From positions 881,248,893-881,312,892 of the forward strand of contig NC_133658.1 of NCBI RefSeq assembly GCF_037893015.1: a stretch of 64,000 bases of DNA. The letters run 5' to 3'. Source of the stretch: Macrotis lagotis (lineage: Eukaryota > Chordata > Mammalia > Peramelemorphia > Peramelidae). The notes beneath the pieces are model-generated. The model searched no databases, was not told the origin of the DNA, and worked only from the letters and a program-made list of their open reading frames with translations. A program made the translations under genes and the position numbers. Position 1 is the stretch's first letter. Every line of letters starts with the position of its first letter. Positions 45,301 to 56,814 of the stretch are shown piece after piece.

Positions 45301-46550
45301 GAGGGATCAGAAAGAAGCTTACTGTGGCTAAGTCCTGCCAGTCAAAGTCTCTGTGGGAGATGGAATGGAAAGAAAAACTAGTTGGTCTGAGTCATAAAGG
45401 GTGTAAAAGAGAGTAATACACAAGAAAGCCAAAAGATAGATTGGGAGCAGATGGTAAAAAACTTTAAATTTATGTGGGAAACAAGCCAGATTGGGCAGAG
45501 GCAATGAGACTGAATATGTGTTCAATTTATAATAAGGGATCCAAGAGGTGGACAGTAATACTTTGAGCATAGACTTGTGCCATTTGTAATGTAACGACCA
45601 TTGGACACTGAAACGAACTCATTGAGCTTCAGTTTCCTGCTCTATAGATTGCGTTGTTTGGACAAGATGGACAGTCTCTTCCGGCCTTACTGGTCTCTGA
45701 GACTAGACTTGTTCTCTATAAGCCAAGCTCGAGAGGAATGTGGGTCCTTGTTCTGTTTCCATAACCCTCCAAAATCTCACACCTCTCCTCAGCAGCTGTA
45801 GAGTTCTGGGATTTACCTTCTCCTGAGGAAGGGACAGCGACAAGAGGGGAAATAATAGACTATTTTTAAGGTGTTAAGGGTCAGGGCACTAAAATTAGAC
45901 CCTTCATTCCTAAAAAGAACTGGGAGTCAATCAAGGCAGAGGAGAGAAGCTCTTGGGGGAGGAATGTGAGCCCAGGAAGTGCAGGCCTGAATGATGAGGT
46001 CACCCGGGGAGGCCAATGGGGTGGTTTGATGTAAGAGATCATAGACCCCTTTCCCTCACACCATGTCCTCTTTCCAAAAAAAGTCTGGAATTTGTTTAAG
46101 CTTCCTTGATAGCTGAGCCCAACCCCAGAGCAAGGAGGCAAAGGGGGAGGGCAAAGTGGGGGGGGGGCTCCTGAGAGAAAAATGTTGGTCATATGTTTGA
46201 GCAATAATTGACCTCTCTGGCAATGTCTTTCCCTTTCAGGATTAGCCTTTCTATCTCCTCTTTCTGCCCCCTTCTCCCTGGGTTCCAGCCTTCTAGCTAT
46301 TATTGTCTAGGTGAGACGCAGGAAGAGATGAGGGGTGGGGGGGCCTGGTTGAGTTTTTGTATAGGAAGATTGGGGTGCTTAAGGGTCACATCCCTGGAGT
46401 TAGAGACTGAAGGACTTTCAACCCCTGTGCCCTTGATGAGAAACTTGGAGCTGCCAGATAACAAGGGATCTCTTGCTAATTCTGAGGCAGTGAAACTGGG
46501 TTTCACCGGCAGAAATCTTAATGTCAGAGATGGAAGGGCCCTTGTATAAT
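42390..46550. other. Intergenic DNA without recognised gene
   Basis: Mixed old repeat text (MIR-like at 44300-44400 and 45600-45810; two monomers resembling the 33-bp unit at 43050-43110) and repeat-poor stretches (43800-44060). No coding evidence. Confidence 0.4.
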
Positions 46551-46559
46551 AGAATATAC

Positions 46560-46760
46560 AATGTGGAAAAACTTTTAAAATAGAGAATGTCAGAGCCAGG
46601 AGGGTCCTTAGAACATGGGATGTCAGAGCTGGGAGGACCCCTTAGAGATCATTTAGTCCAATTCCCTCACTTAATAGGTGGGAAAACTGAGGTGTGAAGA
46701 GGTGAGGGGACTTGTCTAAACTCACAAGGTCAGAGATGGGAATGGATGCTGGATATTCAA
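46560..46760 (-). mobile_element. MIR-like element with inverted minisatellite-like monomers
   Basis: 'gggatgtcagagctgggagg' occurs beside 'gtgggaaaactgaggtgtga'. The first part is the reverse complement of the 33-bp unit at 41.2-41.7 kb, which suggests that the satellite grew from this repeat. Confidence 0.55.
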
Positions 46761-47224
46761 TCTAATTCAAGGAGCTTCAAGAGATGATGTTTCTGTCCTA
46801 GGTGGGCTTTGGGGGGGCATTTTTAGAAACTGGTTGTCTTCTTTACAGAATGAAATCATTTTTGTTGTGTAGCCTGGCAGCCTGGGATTTGACAGACCTG
46901 CTCTGATTAGGGGAGTGGGTCTTACCTTGAACAATCCTGTCTTGTGAGTGAACTGGCCAGCCAGGGAGAATTCCAAGGGATGGGGGGTCAGCCACCATTT
47001 TAGGCCCTGAGCATCCTTTGCTCTTATGACTTCTTTTCTGTGGGATCTTTTGAGAATCAAGGACAGGATATGAACAAATGAAACTTACTGGATTCTCTGA
47101 GACCTCCCCATCTTTGGGATAGTTAACAGATTCTTGCTCCCTCGGTAACCTCAGTTGATAGGATCCTTGACAATCTCCTATATAATTCACTTTTTGGGTC
47201 CTATTTTCTATGGGATAAAACTGA

Positions 47225-47420
47225 TCTCCCCCCCCCCTTCATTTGTTTATATATCCAATTACTTGCTATGGTAGTTTTTCAGCATTCAACCATTTGCAAG
47301 TTTATGAGTTCCACATTTTTCTACCACCCTCCCTTCCCTCCCCGCTCCTCATGGCAACAAACAATCTGGTAAAAATTACACGTATACTTGTGTTAACATA
47401 AAATGGTTTTTTAAAATGAG
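47225..47420 (-). mobile_element. L1-type LINE 3' region
   Basis: 'ttccacatttttctaccacc' and 'caatctggtaaaaattacac', as at 10740-10850. Confidence 0.6.
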
Positions 47421-47654
47421 GATAAAATATACCCTTGGATGGTGTTTGTTTATGCACTGAAGATAGCCGTCAATATGATTTAATCAGTGCGATTTGTTCC
47501 AATTTTTAAAACACTGAATGCCTTTTGCATGTTGAATTTCTACCATCTACTCGACTGCTACCTCCTTCAGAAAAATTTCCCCACTGATTCCTCATCATCT
47601 TTGGTCTTCATCTCTTTAGTGTCCTTATTGTGATATTGAAGTAGTCCATCAGGG

Positions 47655-47872
47655 CCAGCATGGTAGATGAAGCACTTGGAGTCAGGAAGTCCTGAGTTCA
47701 AATCCATCCTCAGACCCTTACTAGCTGTGTGACTCTGGGTTGACCTCAGTTTCCTCATCATTAAAATGAGTTGGAGAAGGAAATGGAAAATTACTCCAGG
47801 ATGCTTGCTAAGAAAACCCCAAAAGAGGTCATGAAGACTCAGACAAAAACAGCTAAGCAACAACAGTAATAG
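47655..47872 (+). mobile_element. MAR1-like core SINE
   Basis: 'gagtcaggaagtcctgagtt', 'gagttggagaaggaaatgga' and 'aaaagaggtcatgaagactc'. Confidence 0.75.
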
Positions 47873-48651
47873 AGTCCTAGATTTCCAATCTCCTCTTGTT
47901 ACAGATGATGAAACTAAAGTATTGGAAGGTAAAATTATCTTTCCTGGGGTTCCTTGGAAGGTAATGAGCATCAGAGGTGCTTGGAGATCCCCTGACCAAA
48001 GTGCCTTTAAAAATGAAAAGCACATAGAGAGGTTAATTGATTTGATCTTGGTAAAATACCTAGTAACTGTCAGAGAGATGGGATAAAACCCAGTCTCCCT
48101 TGATTCCCAATCTGTAATCTTTCCACTGTGGTAAGAGTTGGTCTTTACTGAAGCTCTAAGGTTGCACAGTACATGCCATAGATTATTGCATCTCCCTATC
48201 AGCCAGTTCCATCCCCACCACTGGTATCATTAATCCCATTTTATAGATGAGGAAACAGAGGCAAGTCAGAAAGTGAATAATCACTTAGGCACCAACTTAA
48301 ACACTGTGTTAAGTGTTGGAGATTCAAAGAAAAGCAAAAACACAGTCCCTGATCTCAAGGAGCTCGAAGTCTAATGAGGGGACTCATCATGCAAACAACT
48401 AAGGTACAAAAAAGGTACAAACAACTAAGGTACAAAAAAAATGGAAAATCATCAAGAGAGTGGAGGGAATTGGGGAAAGGCTTTTTAGAAGGTGGAATTT
48501 TAACTTGTATTTGGAGGAAGCTAGGGAAATTAGGAGGTAGAGATGGGGGGGGAAATTCTGGAATTTGGGACAGCAAATAAAAATAGGACTGGAGGATGGC
48601 ATGTCAAGTTCAAGGAGTGGCAAGAAAGCTAGAGTCACTGAATCACAGGAA

Positions 48652-48655
<4 letters not shown>

Positions 48656-48694
<39 letters not shown>
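48656..48694. repeat. (TG)n microsatellite
   Basis: About 19 TG units. Confidence 0.95.
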
Positions 48695-48695
<1 letters not shown>

Positions 48696-48747
48696 TCTGT
48701 GTCTGAGTGTATGTGTAAGGAATAAGAGTATTAGAAAGGTGGTGATG

Positions 48748-49117
48748 CCCTAAGAGCAACATGGGAGTGATGATCAACCTTGATGGACTCGCTCATTCCA
48801 TCAATGCAACAATCAGGGACAATTTTGGGCTCTCTGCAATGGAGAGTGCCATCTGTAGCCAGAGAAACAACTGTGGAGTTTGAACAAAGACCAAAGACTA
48901 TTACTTTTAATTTTTAAAAAAGTTATCTTATTATGTAATTTTACTATCTCATATTTTATTTTTTCCTTAAGGATATAATTTTCTCTCAACACATTCAGTT
49001 TTGATCAATGGATACCATGGAAAAAATGTAAAACCGGCAAATTGCCTTCTGTGGGGGAAGGGGGGGAAGAAGTGAGATTGGGGGAAATTTTGTAAAATTC
49101 AAAAAACAATAAAAAAA
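48748..49117 (+). mobile_element. 5'-truncated L1-type LINE 3' end with target-site duplication
   Basis: Runs from 'ccctaagagcaacatgggag' through 'atcagggacaattttgggct' to a poly-A tail. Flanks are 'agaaaggtggtgatg' (48733-48747) and 'agaaaggtgatgatg' (49118-49132). Confidence 0.75.
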
Positions 49118-50559
49118 AGAAAGGTGATGATGGGGAAACAGGTAACAAAGAGCTTTAAAAATCAAAAAGAAGATTTTTATATTTGATTCTAAAGCCAATA
49201 GGAATCAGTTAGAGGATCCTAATCAGAGGTCAAACCTGCACTTTAGGAAGATCAATTTGACAGCAATAGTCCAGGTATGAGATAATAAGAGCCTGGATGA
49301 TAGAAATATCAGAGGGGGAGAAGAGAGCATTTACTAGAAAAAGAGATAGAAATGACAGAGATTGGAAACTGATTGAGTGGAGGTGGGTGAGAGGGAGAAA
49401 GACATGTAGGATTTAAATCTAAAAGAATGATGATGCCTTTGACAGTAATGGGAGAGTTTGGAAGGGGGAAGGGTTTAGGGGAAAGAAAATGAATTCATTT
49501 TGGAGATTAGGAATTTAAGATGTCCAGTTTGAAATTTCCAATAGGCGGTCAGAGATGCAAGATTGAACATTAGAAAAGAGGTTAGATCTAGAGAAATCCA
49601 TTAGAAAATCATCCAATATCAAACCCATGGAAGTTGATGAGTTCCTAGGTGAGACAGTGTGGGAAAGGAGAAGGGGAGGGCTCAAGTCAGAGACTCTGGG
49701 AATGAATAAGTATGGTTATGAAGACTCATCTGGATAAAAATCTGCAAGAGGCAGACACAGAGCAATCAGATGGGGAGGAGGAGAGAACAGTGTCATGGAA
49801 ACTAGGGAGGTCAATCTCAAGAAGAAGAGGGTGATCATTAGGACTCTAAAGAGGTCATCAGAGAGAGAAAAGATTGAGGAAAGGCCACTCTATTTGTGGA
49901 TGAGAAGACCACTGGTAACTTTGGAGAGTCCTGTTTCAGCTGAGTGGTGAGGTAGAAAGACAGATTGCAGATTGAGAATGAAGAGGAAAAGAAATGGAAA
50001 CAGTAATTAGAGAGAGCCTTCTCTGGGATTTGAGCCACAAAAATGAAGGGAGATAGAAAATGTCAGCTGGTGGGGATGGATTTTTTGAGACTAGTTTAAA
50101 CATGGGTATTGACAGTTGACAAGGAAAGTTTTATGAAAAGTGAGAAACTGGGGGAAGTAGAGGGGGAATGTGCTGAGAAGATTGACAAAAGAGGTCTAGA
50201 GAGATGTAGTGATATGCCTGATTCCCAGAACTAGCAAGCCTAAGGCACATGGTCTGACTCTGTGGTCAGTATTCTATCTCCCATGAATCACACCCTCCCC
50301 CTGGACCTACCTTTGCCCAGACTTTGTGAACACCTGGCAAGTGATGGAGGGAAGTGTTTTGGAAGCACATTGCCAGGTAAATTTAAGGCACTGTCAAGTG
50401 TTCATTATCCCCATCCATATAAAGTGCTCTTTGGGCATCTAAATATGGGTTTGTTGCTCCCCAATCAATCAACTGGCTCCCTAATGGCTCTAGGATCAAA
50501 TATAAATACATGTTTCCTTACTACCCCCTTACTACCCTGAATCACAGGGAAGAGAGTGT

Positions 50560-50900
50560 GACGTCTCCAAGGTCATTCCCCTCCTGAGCTGGTCTTGGTC
50601 CACAGAGGGTGCCAGGACTTGGCAGGGGCCAGACAGCACAAAGCAAAGGGAGAGAATGGGAGAGCCAGGGGGCAGGCCAGTGCCTAATGGAAGGCAGGAG
50701 GTGTCTCTGAGGAGTTGACAACTTGCCTTATTGATCTTATCCAGAACATGAGCACTGGCTCCAGCCTGCAGGCCCAGAGGGGCTTATCAGGCCCTTCAGA
50801 GTATCAGAGTGTCAGCTCTCCTGCCCTGAGCTACCCTTGCTGACAGCTAGGAGCTGTATGGTGAGTTGGGGCTGGGGAGGAGGGGCACATCTCTTGGGAC
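50560..50900. promoter_or_regulatory. Repeat-poor block with GATA sites, possible enhancer
   Basis: Contains 'cttatcc' (50736), 'cttatcag' (50783-50790) and the MEIS-like 'tgacagct' (50841-50848), and no recognised repeat. Weak evidence. Confidence 0.2.
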
Positions 50901-51414
50901 CCATTGCCCACAGTGCCTTAGAAAGCTGGGACCATTGGGCTGACAGGCTGTTCATCACCCTGAGCTGATGTTCTGGGGAAGTGAGTAAGAGAGAAGATTG
51001 TAAGGAATGAGATGGTGATGGCAGGGAGGAAAGAAGTGAGAAAAAGGGAAGAGGAAGTATTTGGAGATCTTCCAAACCCCTTTCTTCTTGGCTTTCTTTC
51101 AATTTGACTCAATTTCAAAAAGCATTAAACACCCAATATATGACTCTATGCTAGACCCCAAGGACCCTGAGACAAAAATGAAGAGTTTTGCCCTAAAGAT
51201 GTTTATAGTTTACCAGATTCCTAGCAATTTCCCAGTTACTATAATGCTCCAACTTCTCTGGTTAGGTACCTATCCCACTTTGTTTAAAACTATACAATTA
51301 AGAGGTTCAATCACCCAACATTTTATTAAACCTCCTTCTTTAGGCAGATTATGGTGTAAGGCAACTTCTAAACCATTTTGGTGCTTTGGAAGAAACTAAA
51401 TAATTGGACAGTTA

Positions 51415-51600
51415 GTGGAGCCTCAGATACTAGCTGTGTGACCCTGGGCAAGTGACTTCACTTTGTTTACCTCAGTTTCTTCATCTATAAAATGAGCTGT
51501 AGAAGGAAATGACAAACCATTCTAGCATCTTTGTCAAGAAAACCCCAAATGAGGTCACGAAGAGATAGACATGACTGAAAACAACTAAACAGCAAGGGTG
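51415..51600 (+). mobile_element. MAR1-like core SINE
   Basis: 'ctgggcaagtgacttcactt', 'gagctgtagaaggaaatgac' and 'gagatagacatgactgaaaa'. Confidence 0.75.
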
Positions 51601-52051
51601 TGCCTTGTAAATTCAACTCTAGTAGGTGGTGGTGGCCACGAAAGAAAGATAATGGCAATGGAGACATGAGCCAATGGAACCTTGATGTGCTGCCAGATGT
51701 CTCCTCTTGGTGACTAGTCATGAGAGTATTATTGCTAAGTGCCCACCCCCAGTCCCTACACTCCCATCCCATAGTCCACAACGATTTCTCCTCTGTATCC
51801 TGTCTCCTCTCTTCCAACAGATCTATTAATACTTATCACTGAGACTATTAGTTATGGTCATTCATCTTTACAAACTCTCACTCATGCTGTGCTTTCCAAG
51901 TCATTCATTACTACAAACCGTACCAAGACAAGTTTTCTCTAGTGTTTCTCTCAGATTCTATAGGTCTTCTGGTCTTTCTCTGTGATTATGTCTCTTATGT
52001 GCCTTGTTCCTCTCTTGGCTTCTTCTTCTCTGTCTTTGTTTTTCTTGCCTG

Positions 52052-52052
<1 letters not shown>

Positions 52053-52120
<68 letters not shown>
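52053..52120. repeat. (CT)n microsatellite
   Basis: About 33 CT units. Confidence 0.97.
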
Positions 52121-52122
<2 letters not shown>

Positions 52123-52599
52123 CCTTTTAGTAAGTGTTCCTTGTTTTTCAAGCTGCCATTTTCTCTGTAAATGCTTGCTAATGAATATTTTGGAGAGAAC
52201 TTAGACAAAACTAATTCTTGTCCTTTGGAGAGCTGATTAGTTTATCTTGGTTTAGATCTGGTACAGGTCTGGAAACAGGGTATAGAAAGTTTGGGTGTCA
52301 GTCCTTCCTGGTTGATGACTGAGCTCCCCCTCTTTAGGGTGAGCAATGGTACAGGCAGGAGGGAGATACAGATATGGGACATCCACATGGCCATGCTAGA
52401 GAGTTATTTTAAAGTCCCTTCATTGCCTGATCCCAATGGCCTGTCATCTGCTCTCAACTGCTATCTTCCCAAAGGTGCCTAGGACATGTTTTCTAAGAGA
52501 GTAACTGATGACTCACACATACCTTTCAGCTGATCTCTCCTCCCAGTGAACTGACTCAGAATAAGGGGCTTCAGGGTGGGAAATAATAGCCAGCCCTGG

Positions 52600-53215
52600 G
52601 ACTGGCTTCAATGGCCATCTAGTCAAACACATACTCACAAAGAATCCCCATCATAGCATCCAGCAAATGGCCACCAACCTGAGCTTGTGAAGACCTTGAA
52701 GGAGGAGACAGCATCTCTTTAGGGAACCCATTGAAGTGTTGGACAGCTCAGGAAAGTTTCCCCACATCAAGCCCAAATCCACCTCTTTGTAAAGTCCACC
52801 CATTGCTTTGGGTTCAGACTGTCTCCTGGTAAAAACAGTCTTTCTCCCCTTATGTGACTTTATATGACTATATATAAATATAAATGCTCTAATTATATTC
52901 TTCAAATGCTTGAACATAGCATTCAAGTTCCTCACCCTGCCTCTTCACTTCCTGAGTGCTCTCTTCTGCTTCTAAATATCCTGTTCTTTCAACTGATCTG
53001 CATAGAACTCAAGAAGCCTTGCCAGTAATTAGCACACTGCCTAGCTCACAGTAGGCACTTAAAGTCTATTGACCAAAGGATTGACCCTTTGGTTACCCTC
53101 TTCTGGATAATCTCCAACTTATCAACCAGAACAGAATACCCTAGATGTAGTTTGAAGAGGGGCAGAGTATAGGGGGACTGACTATTTCTTATTCTTACTA
53201 TAATGATAGGAAGAG
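52600..53215 (-). mobile_element. CR1/L3-like LINE 3' region
   Basis: The antisense text 'cctcttctggataatctcca', 'accctagatgtagtttgaag' and 'gagtatagggggactgacta' follows the order of the old CR1/L3 3' region; 52640-52860 fits its upstream part. Confidence 0.7.
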
Positions 53216-53217
53216 GA

Positions 53218-53345
53218 CAGAAGAGAGAGACAGAGACAGAGACAGAGACAGAAACAGACACAAACACAGACACAGACATGAGATACAGAGACAGTGAGAG
53301 AGAGCCAGAGCCAGAGGGACTCAGAGAGACAGAGACAGGTTGAGA
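53218..53345. repeat. (GACAGA)n simple repeat
   Basis: Interrupted 'gagacagagacagagacaga' units. Confidence 0.85.
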
Positions 53346-53458
53346 CTGAGAGGAAAGAGTCCCAGTCTTCATTCCTGCTAGCTAGAACTCTATGGAATTC
53401 GAAGACTGCATTAGACTTTTGGACAACTCCATCTGTTGAATCCTGTGGAATTTAGAGT

Positions 53459-53473
53459 CCACAGACCTTTTTC
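53459..53473. repeat. Target-site duplication, left copy
   Basis: 'ccacagacctttttc', identical to 56185-56199. Confidence 0.85.
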
Positions 53474-53644
53474 TTTTCTTTCTTTTTTTATTCTCATTTT
53501 GTACAATTTTTTTTACATTAATAAAATATACTTGTTTACAAGTAAACAAATTACCCCTCCCCCATGAATATAGATAGACTTGCTTGGGTAAAAAAGCAAA
53601 GGGGAGAGAAAAAAAATTAAAATTAAAAAAATAATAGTAATAAT

Positions 53645-53790
53645 TGTAGATATGGCCAGGTGGTGCAATGGACAAAGCACCAGCCCTGGAGCCACGAGCA
53701 CCTGAGTCCATATGCAGCCTCATAAACCCAACAATCACCCAGACATGTGACATGCAAGCCACCCGATCCCCACTGCCCTGCAAAAACCAA
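53645..53790 (+). mobile_element. SINE-like module 1 inside the half-L1
   Basis: 'ccaggtggtgcaatggacaa' to 'ccactgccctgcaaaaacca'. It shares with modules 2 and 3 many T-to-C differences from the usual SINE. Confidence 0.7.
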
Positions 53791-53854
53791 AAAGAAGAAA
53801 AAAAAACAAAAAAAAACCCGACCCAAAATAAAATAAAATAGTAATAATAGTAGG

Positions 53855-53982
53855 GGTGGCTGGGTGGCAGGCAGAGCATTGGCCCTTGAGCCAGGAGCAC
53901 CTGGGTTTGAATCTGACCCCAGACACCCAAAGATCACCCTGATATGTGGCCCCAGCCCCACTTGCCCTGCACCCTCCCCCAA
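53855..53982 (+). mobile_element. SINE-like module 2 inside the half-L1
   Basis: 'gtggctgggtggcaggcaga' to 'cacttgccctgcaccctcc'. Confidence 0.65.
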
Positions 53983-54189
53983 ATAATAATAACAAAAGAT
54001 GTGCTTCAGTCTTTGTTCCAACACTATCAACTCTGTCGTGGGTGGATCACATTCTTTATGATAAGTCCATCACAAAAGTTACTTCCATATTTTTCCACCA
54101 TTGCCATTGCTGATCACAACTCCCTCCTTTCTTATTTCTCCACTACCATGTACTATATTTTTTCTCTCCTTTCACTCTGACTCTGCTGT

Positions 54190-54336
54190 AGGGTGGCTGA
54201 GTGGCGCAGCAGACAGATCCCTGGTCCTGGGGCCAAGAAGCCCTGAGCCCCCCTACCACCCCTTAGGCCCAGAATCCACCTGGCCCTATGGTCCTGGGCA
54301 GGCTATCAAATCCCAGCCCCTTGCAAGAAGTAAAAA
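54190..54336 (+). mobile_element. SINE-like module 3 inside the half-L1
   Basis: 'agggtggctgagtggcgcag' to 'atcccagccccttgcaagaa'. Confidence 0.65.
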
Positions 54337-54795
54337 AGAAAATGTGTTATATCACCCCACAGTCCATCCTCTTCTCCTTTATTCACATCCCCTCCCCTTC
54401 CCCCTGCTCCCCCCCTCCTTCTTACTCCAGATGTCTATACCCCATTGAGTACATACACTGTTTCCTCTCCTAGCCATCTCTGATGAGAGCAAAGGTTCCC
54501 TCATTCCCCCTTGCCTCCCCCCTTCCATATCATTGAAATAGCTCATTGTAATAAAAAAAAATCTTATTATGTGAAATATCTTGGACTATTCCCCCTCTCC
54601 TTTTTCTTTCTCCCATTCCATTTCCCTTTTTTTCCTATTGACTCCATTTTTGCACCATATTTTATCTTCGAATTCAGCTTTCTCCTGTGCTTCAACTATA
54701 AAAGCTCCCTCTACCTGCTCTATTAACTGAGATGGTTCATATGAATATTATCAGTATCATTTTTCTATACATGCAGTTCATCCTCATTAAGTCCC

Positions 54796-55913
54796 TCATA
54801 TTTCCCCCCTCTCCTCCAATCTCCATGCTTCACCTGAGTCCTGTATCTGAAGATCAAACCTTCTGTTCAGCTCTGGCCATTCCAAAAGGAACCTTTGAAA
54901 TTCCCCTGGTTCATTGAAAGTCCATCTTTTTCCCTGGAAGAGGACATTCAGCCTTGCTGGGTAGTTCATTCTTGGCTGCATTCTAAGCTCTTTTTCCTTC
55001 TGGTATATATTGTATTCCAAGCCCTACGAGCTTCCACTGTAGTTGCTGCTAAGTCCTGTGTGATCCTGACTGCAGCTCCATGATATTTGAACTGTGTTCT
55101 TCTGGCTGCTTGTAATATTTTCTCTTTGACTTGGGAGTTCTAGAACTTGGTTATAATATTCCTGGGGGTTGGTTTTTTGGGATCTTTTTCTCGGGGGGAT
55201 CGGTGGATTCTCTCCATTTCTATTTTGCCCTCTGCTTCTAGAATATCAGGGCAATTTTCCTGTAGTAATTCTTTGAAAATGATGTCAAGGCTTTTTTCCT
55301 GATCATGCCTTTCAGGTCTTCAAATAATTTTCAAATTATCTTTCCTAAGTCTGTTTTCCATATCAGTTGTTTTTTCAATGAGATATTTCACATTTTCTTC
55401 TAATTTTTCATTTTTTTTGGTTTTGAAGTATTGATTCCTGATTTCTGGTAAATTCATCAATCTCCCTGAATTCTATTCTTTGTCTGAAGGATTTGTTCTC
55501 CTCAGAGAGTTTTCTTATCTCTTTTTCCATCTGGCCAATTTTGCTTTTTAAAGCATTCTTCTCCTCAATAACTTTTTGAACTGTTTTATCCATTTGACCT
55601 AAGCTGGTTTTTAGCATGCTATTTTCTTCAGCATTTTTTTGGATTTCCTTGACTAAGCTGCTGACTTCATTTTCATGTTTTTCCTGCATCTCTCTCTCCT
55701 TTCTTTTCCCAGTTTTTCTTCCAACTCCCTCATTTGATTTTCAAAGTCTTTTTTGAGCTCTATCATAGTCTGAGCCCAATTTCTATTTTTCTTGGAGTCT
55801 TTAGATGCAGGAGCTTGTGCTTCCTCATCTTCAGACTGAGTATTTTGATCCTTCTTGGGCTCATTTGCAAAATATTTCTCAATGGTCTTCCTCTTGTTTC
55901 TTTGCTTGTTCAT
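54796..55913 (-). pseudogene. L1 ORF1 protein (RNA-binding coiled-coil), broken
   Basis: ATG at 55913 (MNKQRNKRKTIEKYF) starts a charged N-tail. A long coiled coil follows (55689-55408, MDKTVQKVIEEKNALKSKI), shifted in frame near 55690, and the C-terminal domain ends near 54796 with MNYPARLNVLFQGKRW, the L1 ORF1 C-terminal pattern. Frameshifts and stops lie between, so no intact product is expected. It belongs to the retroelement, not the host. Confidence 0.85.
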
Positions 55914-56184
55914 TTTCCCAGCCTAAGCCTGTTTTTTAGGGTGCTTCCTGAGCTTTTGGGACACTCCCACAGGGGTCTCAGTGTGTGAGGCTCTGTCCTC
56001 CCTTCTGGTCTGTGAATGACCATAAGTGCTCCCCTCTGCCACGGGGCCGAGGTGGGGGGGCCTGTTGTTGTATGGGGGGGCCTAGACTGCGATTAGGATC
56101 TGAATGTGGTCAGAGCTCCAGAGTCCTGTTCCAGGGGCAGAGGACAGAGCTCAGCAGTCTCTCTTCACTCCCCTCCCTCAGTTC

Positions 56185-56199
56185 CCACAGACCTTTTTC
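56185..56199. repeat. Target-site duplication, right copy
   Basis: 'ccacagacctttttc', identical to 53459-53473. Confidence 0.85.
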
Positions 56200-56409
56200 A
56201 AATTGCCATCTAATTATGCTTTCCCCTTCCCATTTTGTACTCAGAGCTTGCTTTTTTGAACCCACACTTAATCATCTTGTCAGATTCAAACCAATGTTCC
56301 TAGCTGTTGTCTTCCTGGATCCTGCCTCTGTAATTTCATATCAGCTATCTTTCCCAGCTTTGTGTTATTTACAGATTCAAGGAGCACAGATTCCTTCTAT
56401 GTCTTTATC

Positions 56410-56680
56410 CAAGTCATAGTAATAGCTAGATGATGCAGTGAATAGTGTTGGAACTGGAATCTGGAGGACCTGAGTTCAAATGTGATCTCAGACACTCCCC
56501 AATTGTCTGGCCTTGGGCAAATCACTTAACCTTGTTTACCTCAGTTTCCTCATCTATAAAATGGAGATCATAATTGCATCTGTCTCCCAGAGCTGTTAGC
56601 ATCTGGAACATAGTAATGACTATACTTAATAAATTTTTTGTTGGAGGAATGAATGAATAAATGAAAGTTCTTAAGGGATA
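56410..56680 (+). mobile_element. MIR-type core SINE
   Basis: 'agatgatgcagtgaatagtg', 'gttcaaatgtgatctcagac', 'tcagtttcctcatctataaa' and an MIR-like 'aatgactatacttaataaat' tail. Confidence 0.75.
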
Positions 56681-56814
56681 TATCTGAAAGGGACAATCTG
56701 AAAAAGCAGAGGTTAATTATGGCTTCCTAGAGAAGTGGCTTAAAGGCCCATGCAATGATTTGCTTAATAAATGTTGGATGCAAATGGATGTTGGTCTTGT
56801 TTTTAATCAAGATT

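Larger units (their letters stand above)
48300..50130 (+). repeat. Long old interspersed element, split by a LINE insertion
   Basis: Same order of blocks as 33530-34560: 'agagctttaaaaatcaaaaa', 'cactttaggaagatcaattt', 'gatgtccagtttgaaatttc'. Interrupted at 48748-49117 by an L1 3' copy. Confidence 0.65.
53474..56184 (-). mobile_element. L1-type element with ORF1 but no ORF2 (half-L1-like)
   Basis: Minus-strand insert of 2.7 kb bounded by a 15-bp target-site duplication, with the T-rich (poly-A complement) end on the left. From the 5' end: about 270 bp of 5' leader, an ORF1 region (55913 to 54797), then 1.3 kb with no reverse-transcriptase text and three diverged SINE-like modules. It fits the half-L1 (HAL1) organisation known from mammals. 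Confidence 0.8.

Noticed and set aside
54796..55913. Host coiled-coil gene
   Set aside because: The N-tail, coiled coil and C-terminal domain are those of L1 ORF1, and the whole lies in an insertion with a target-site duplication.
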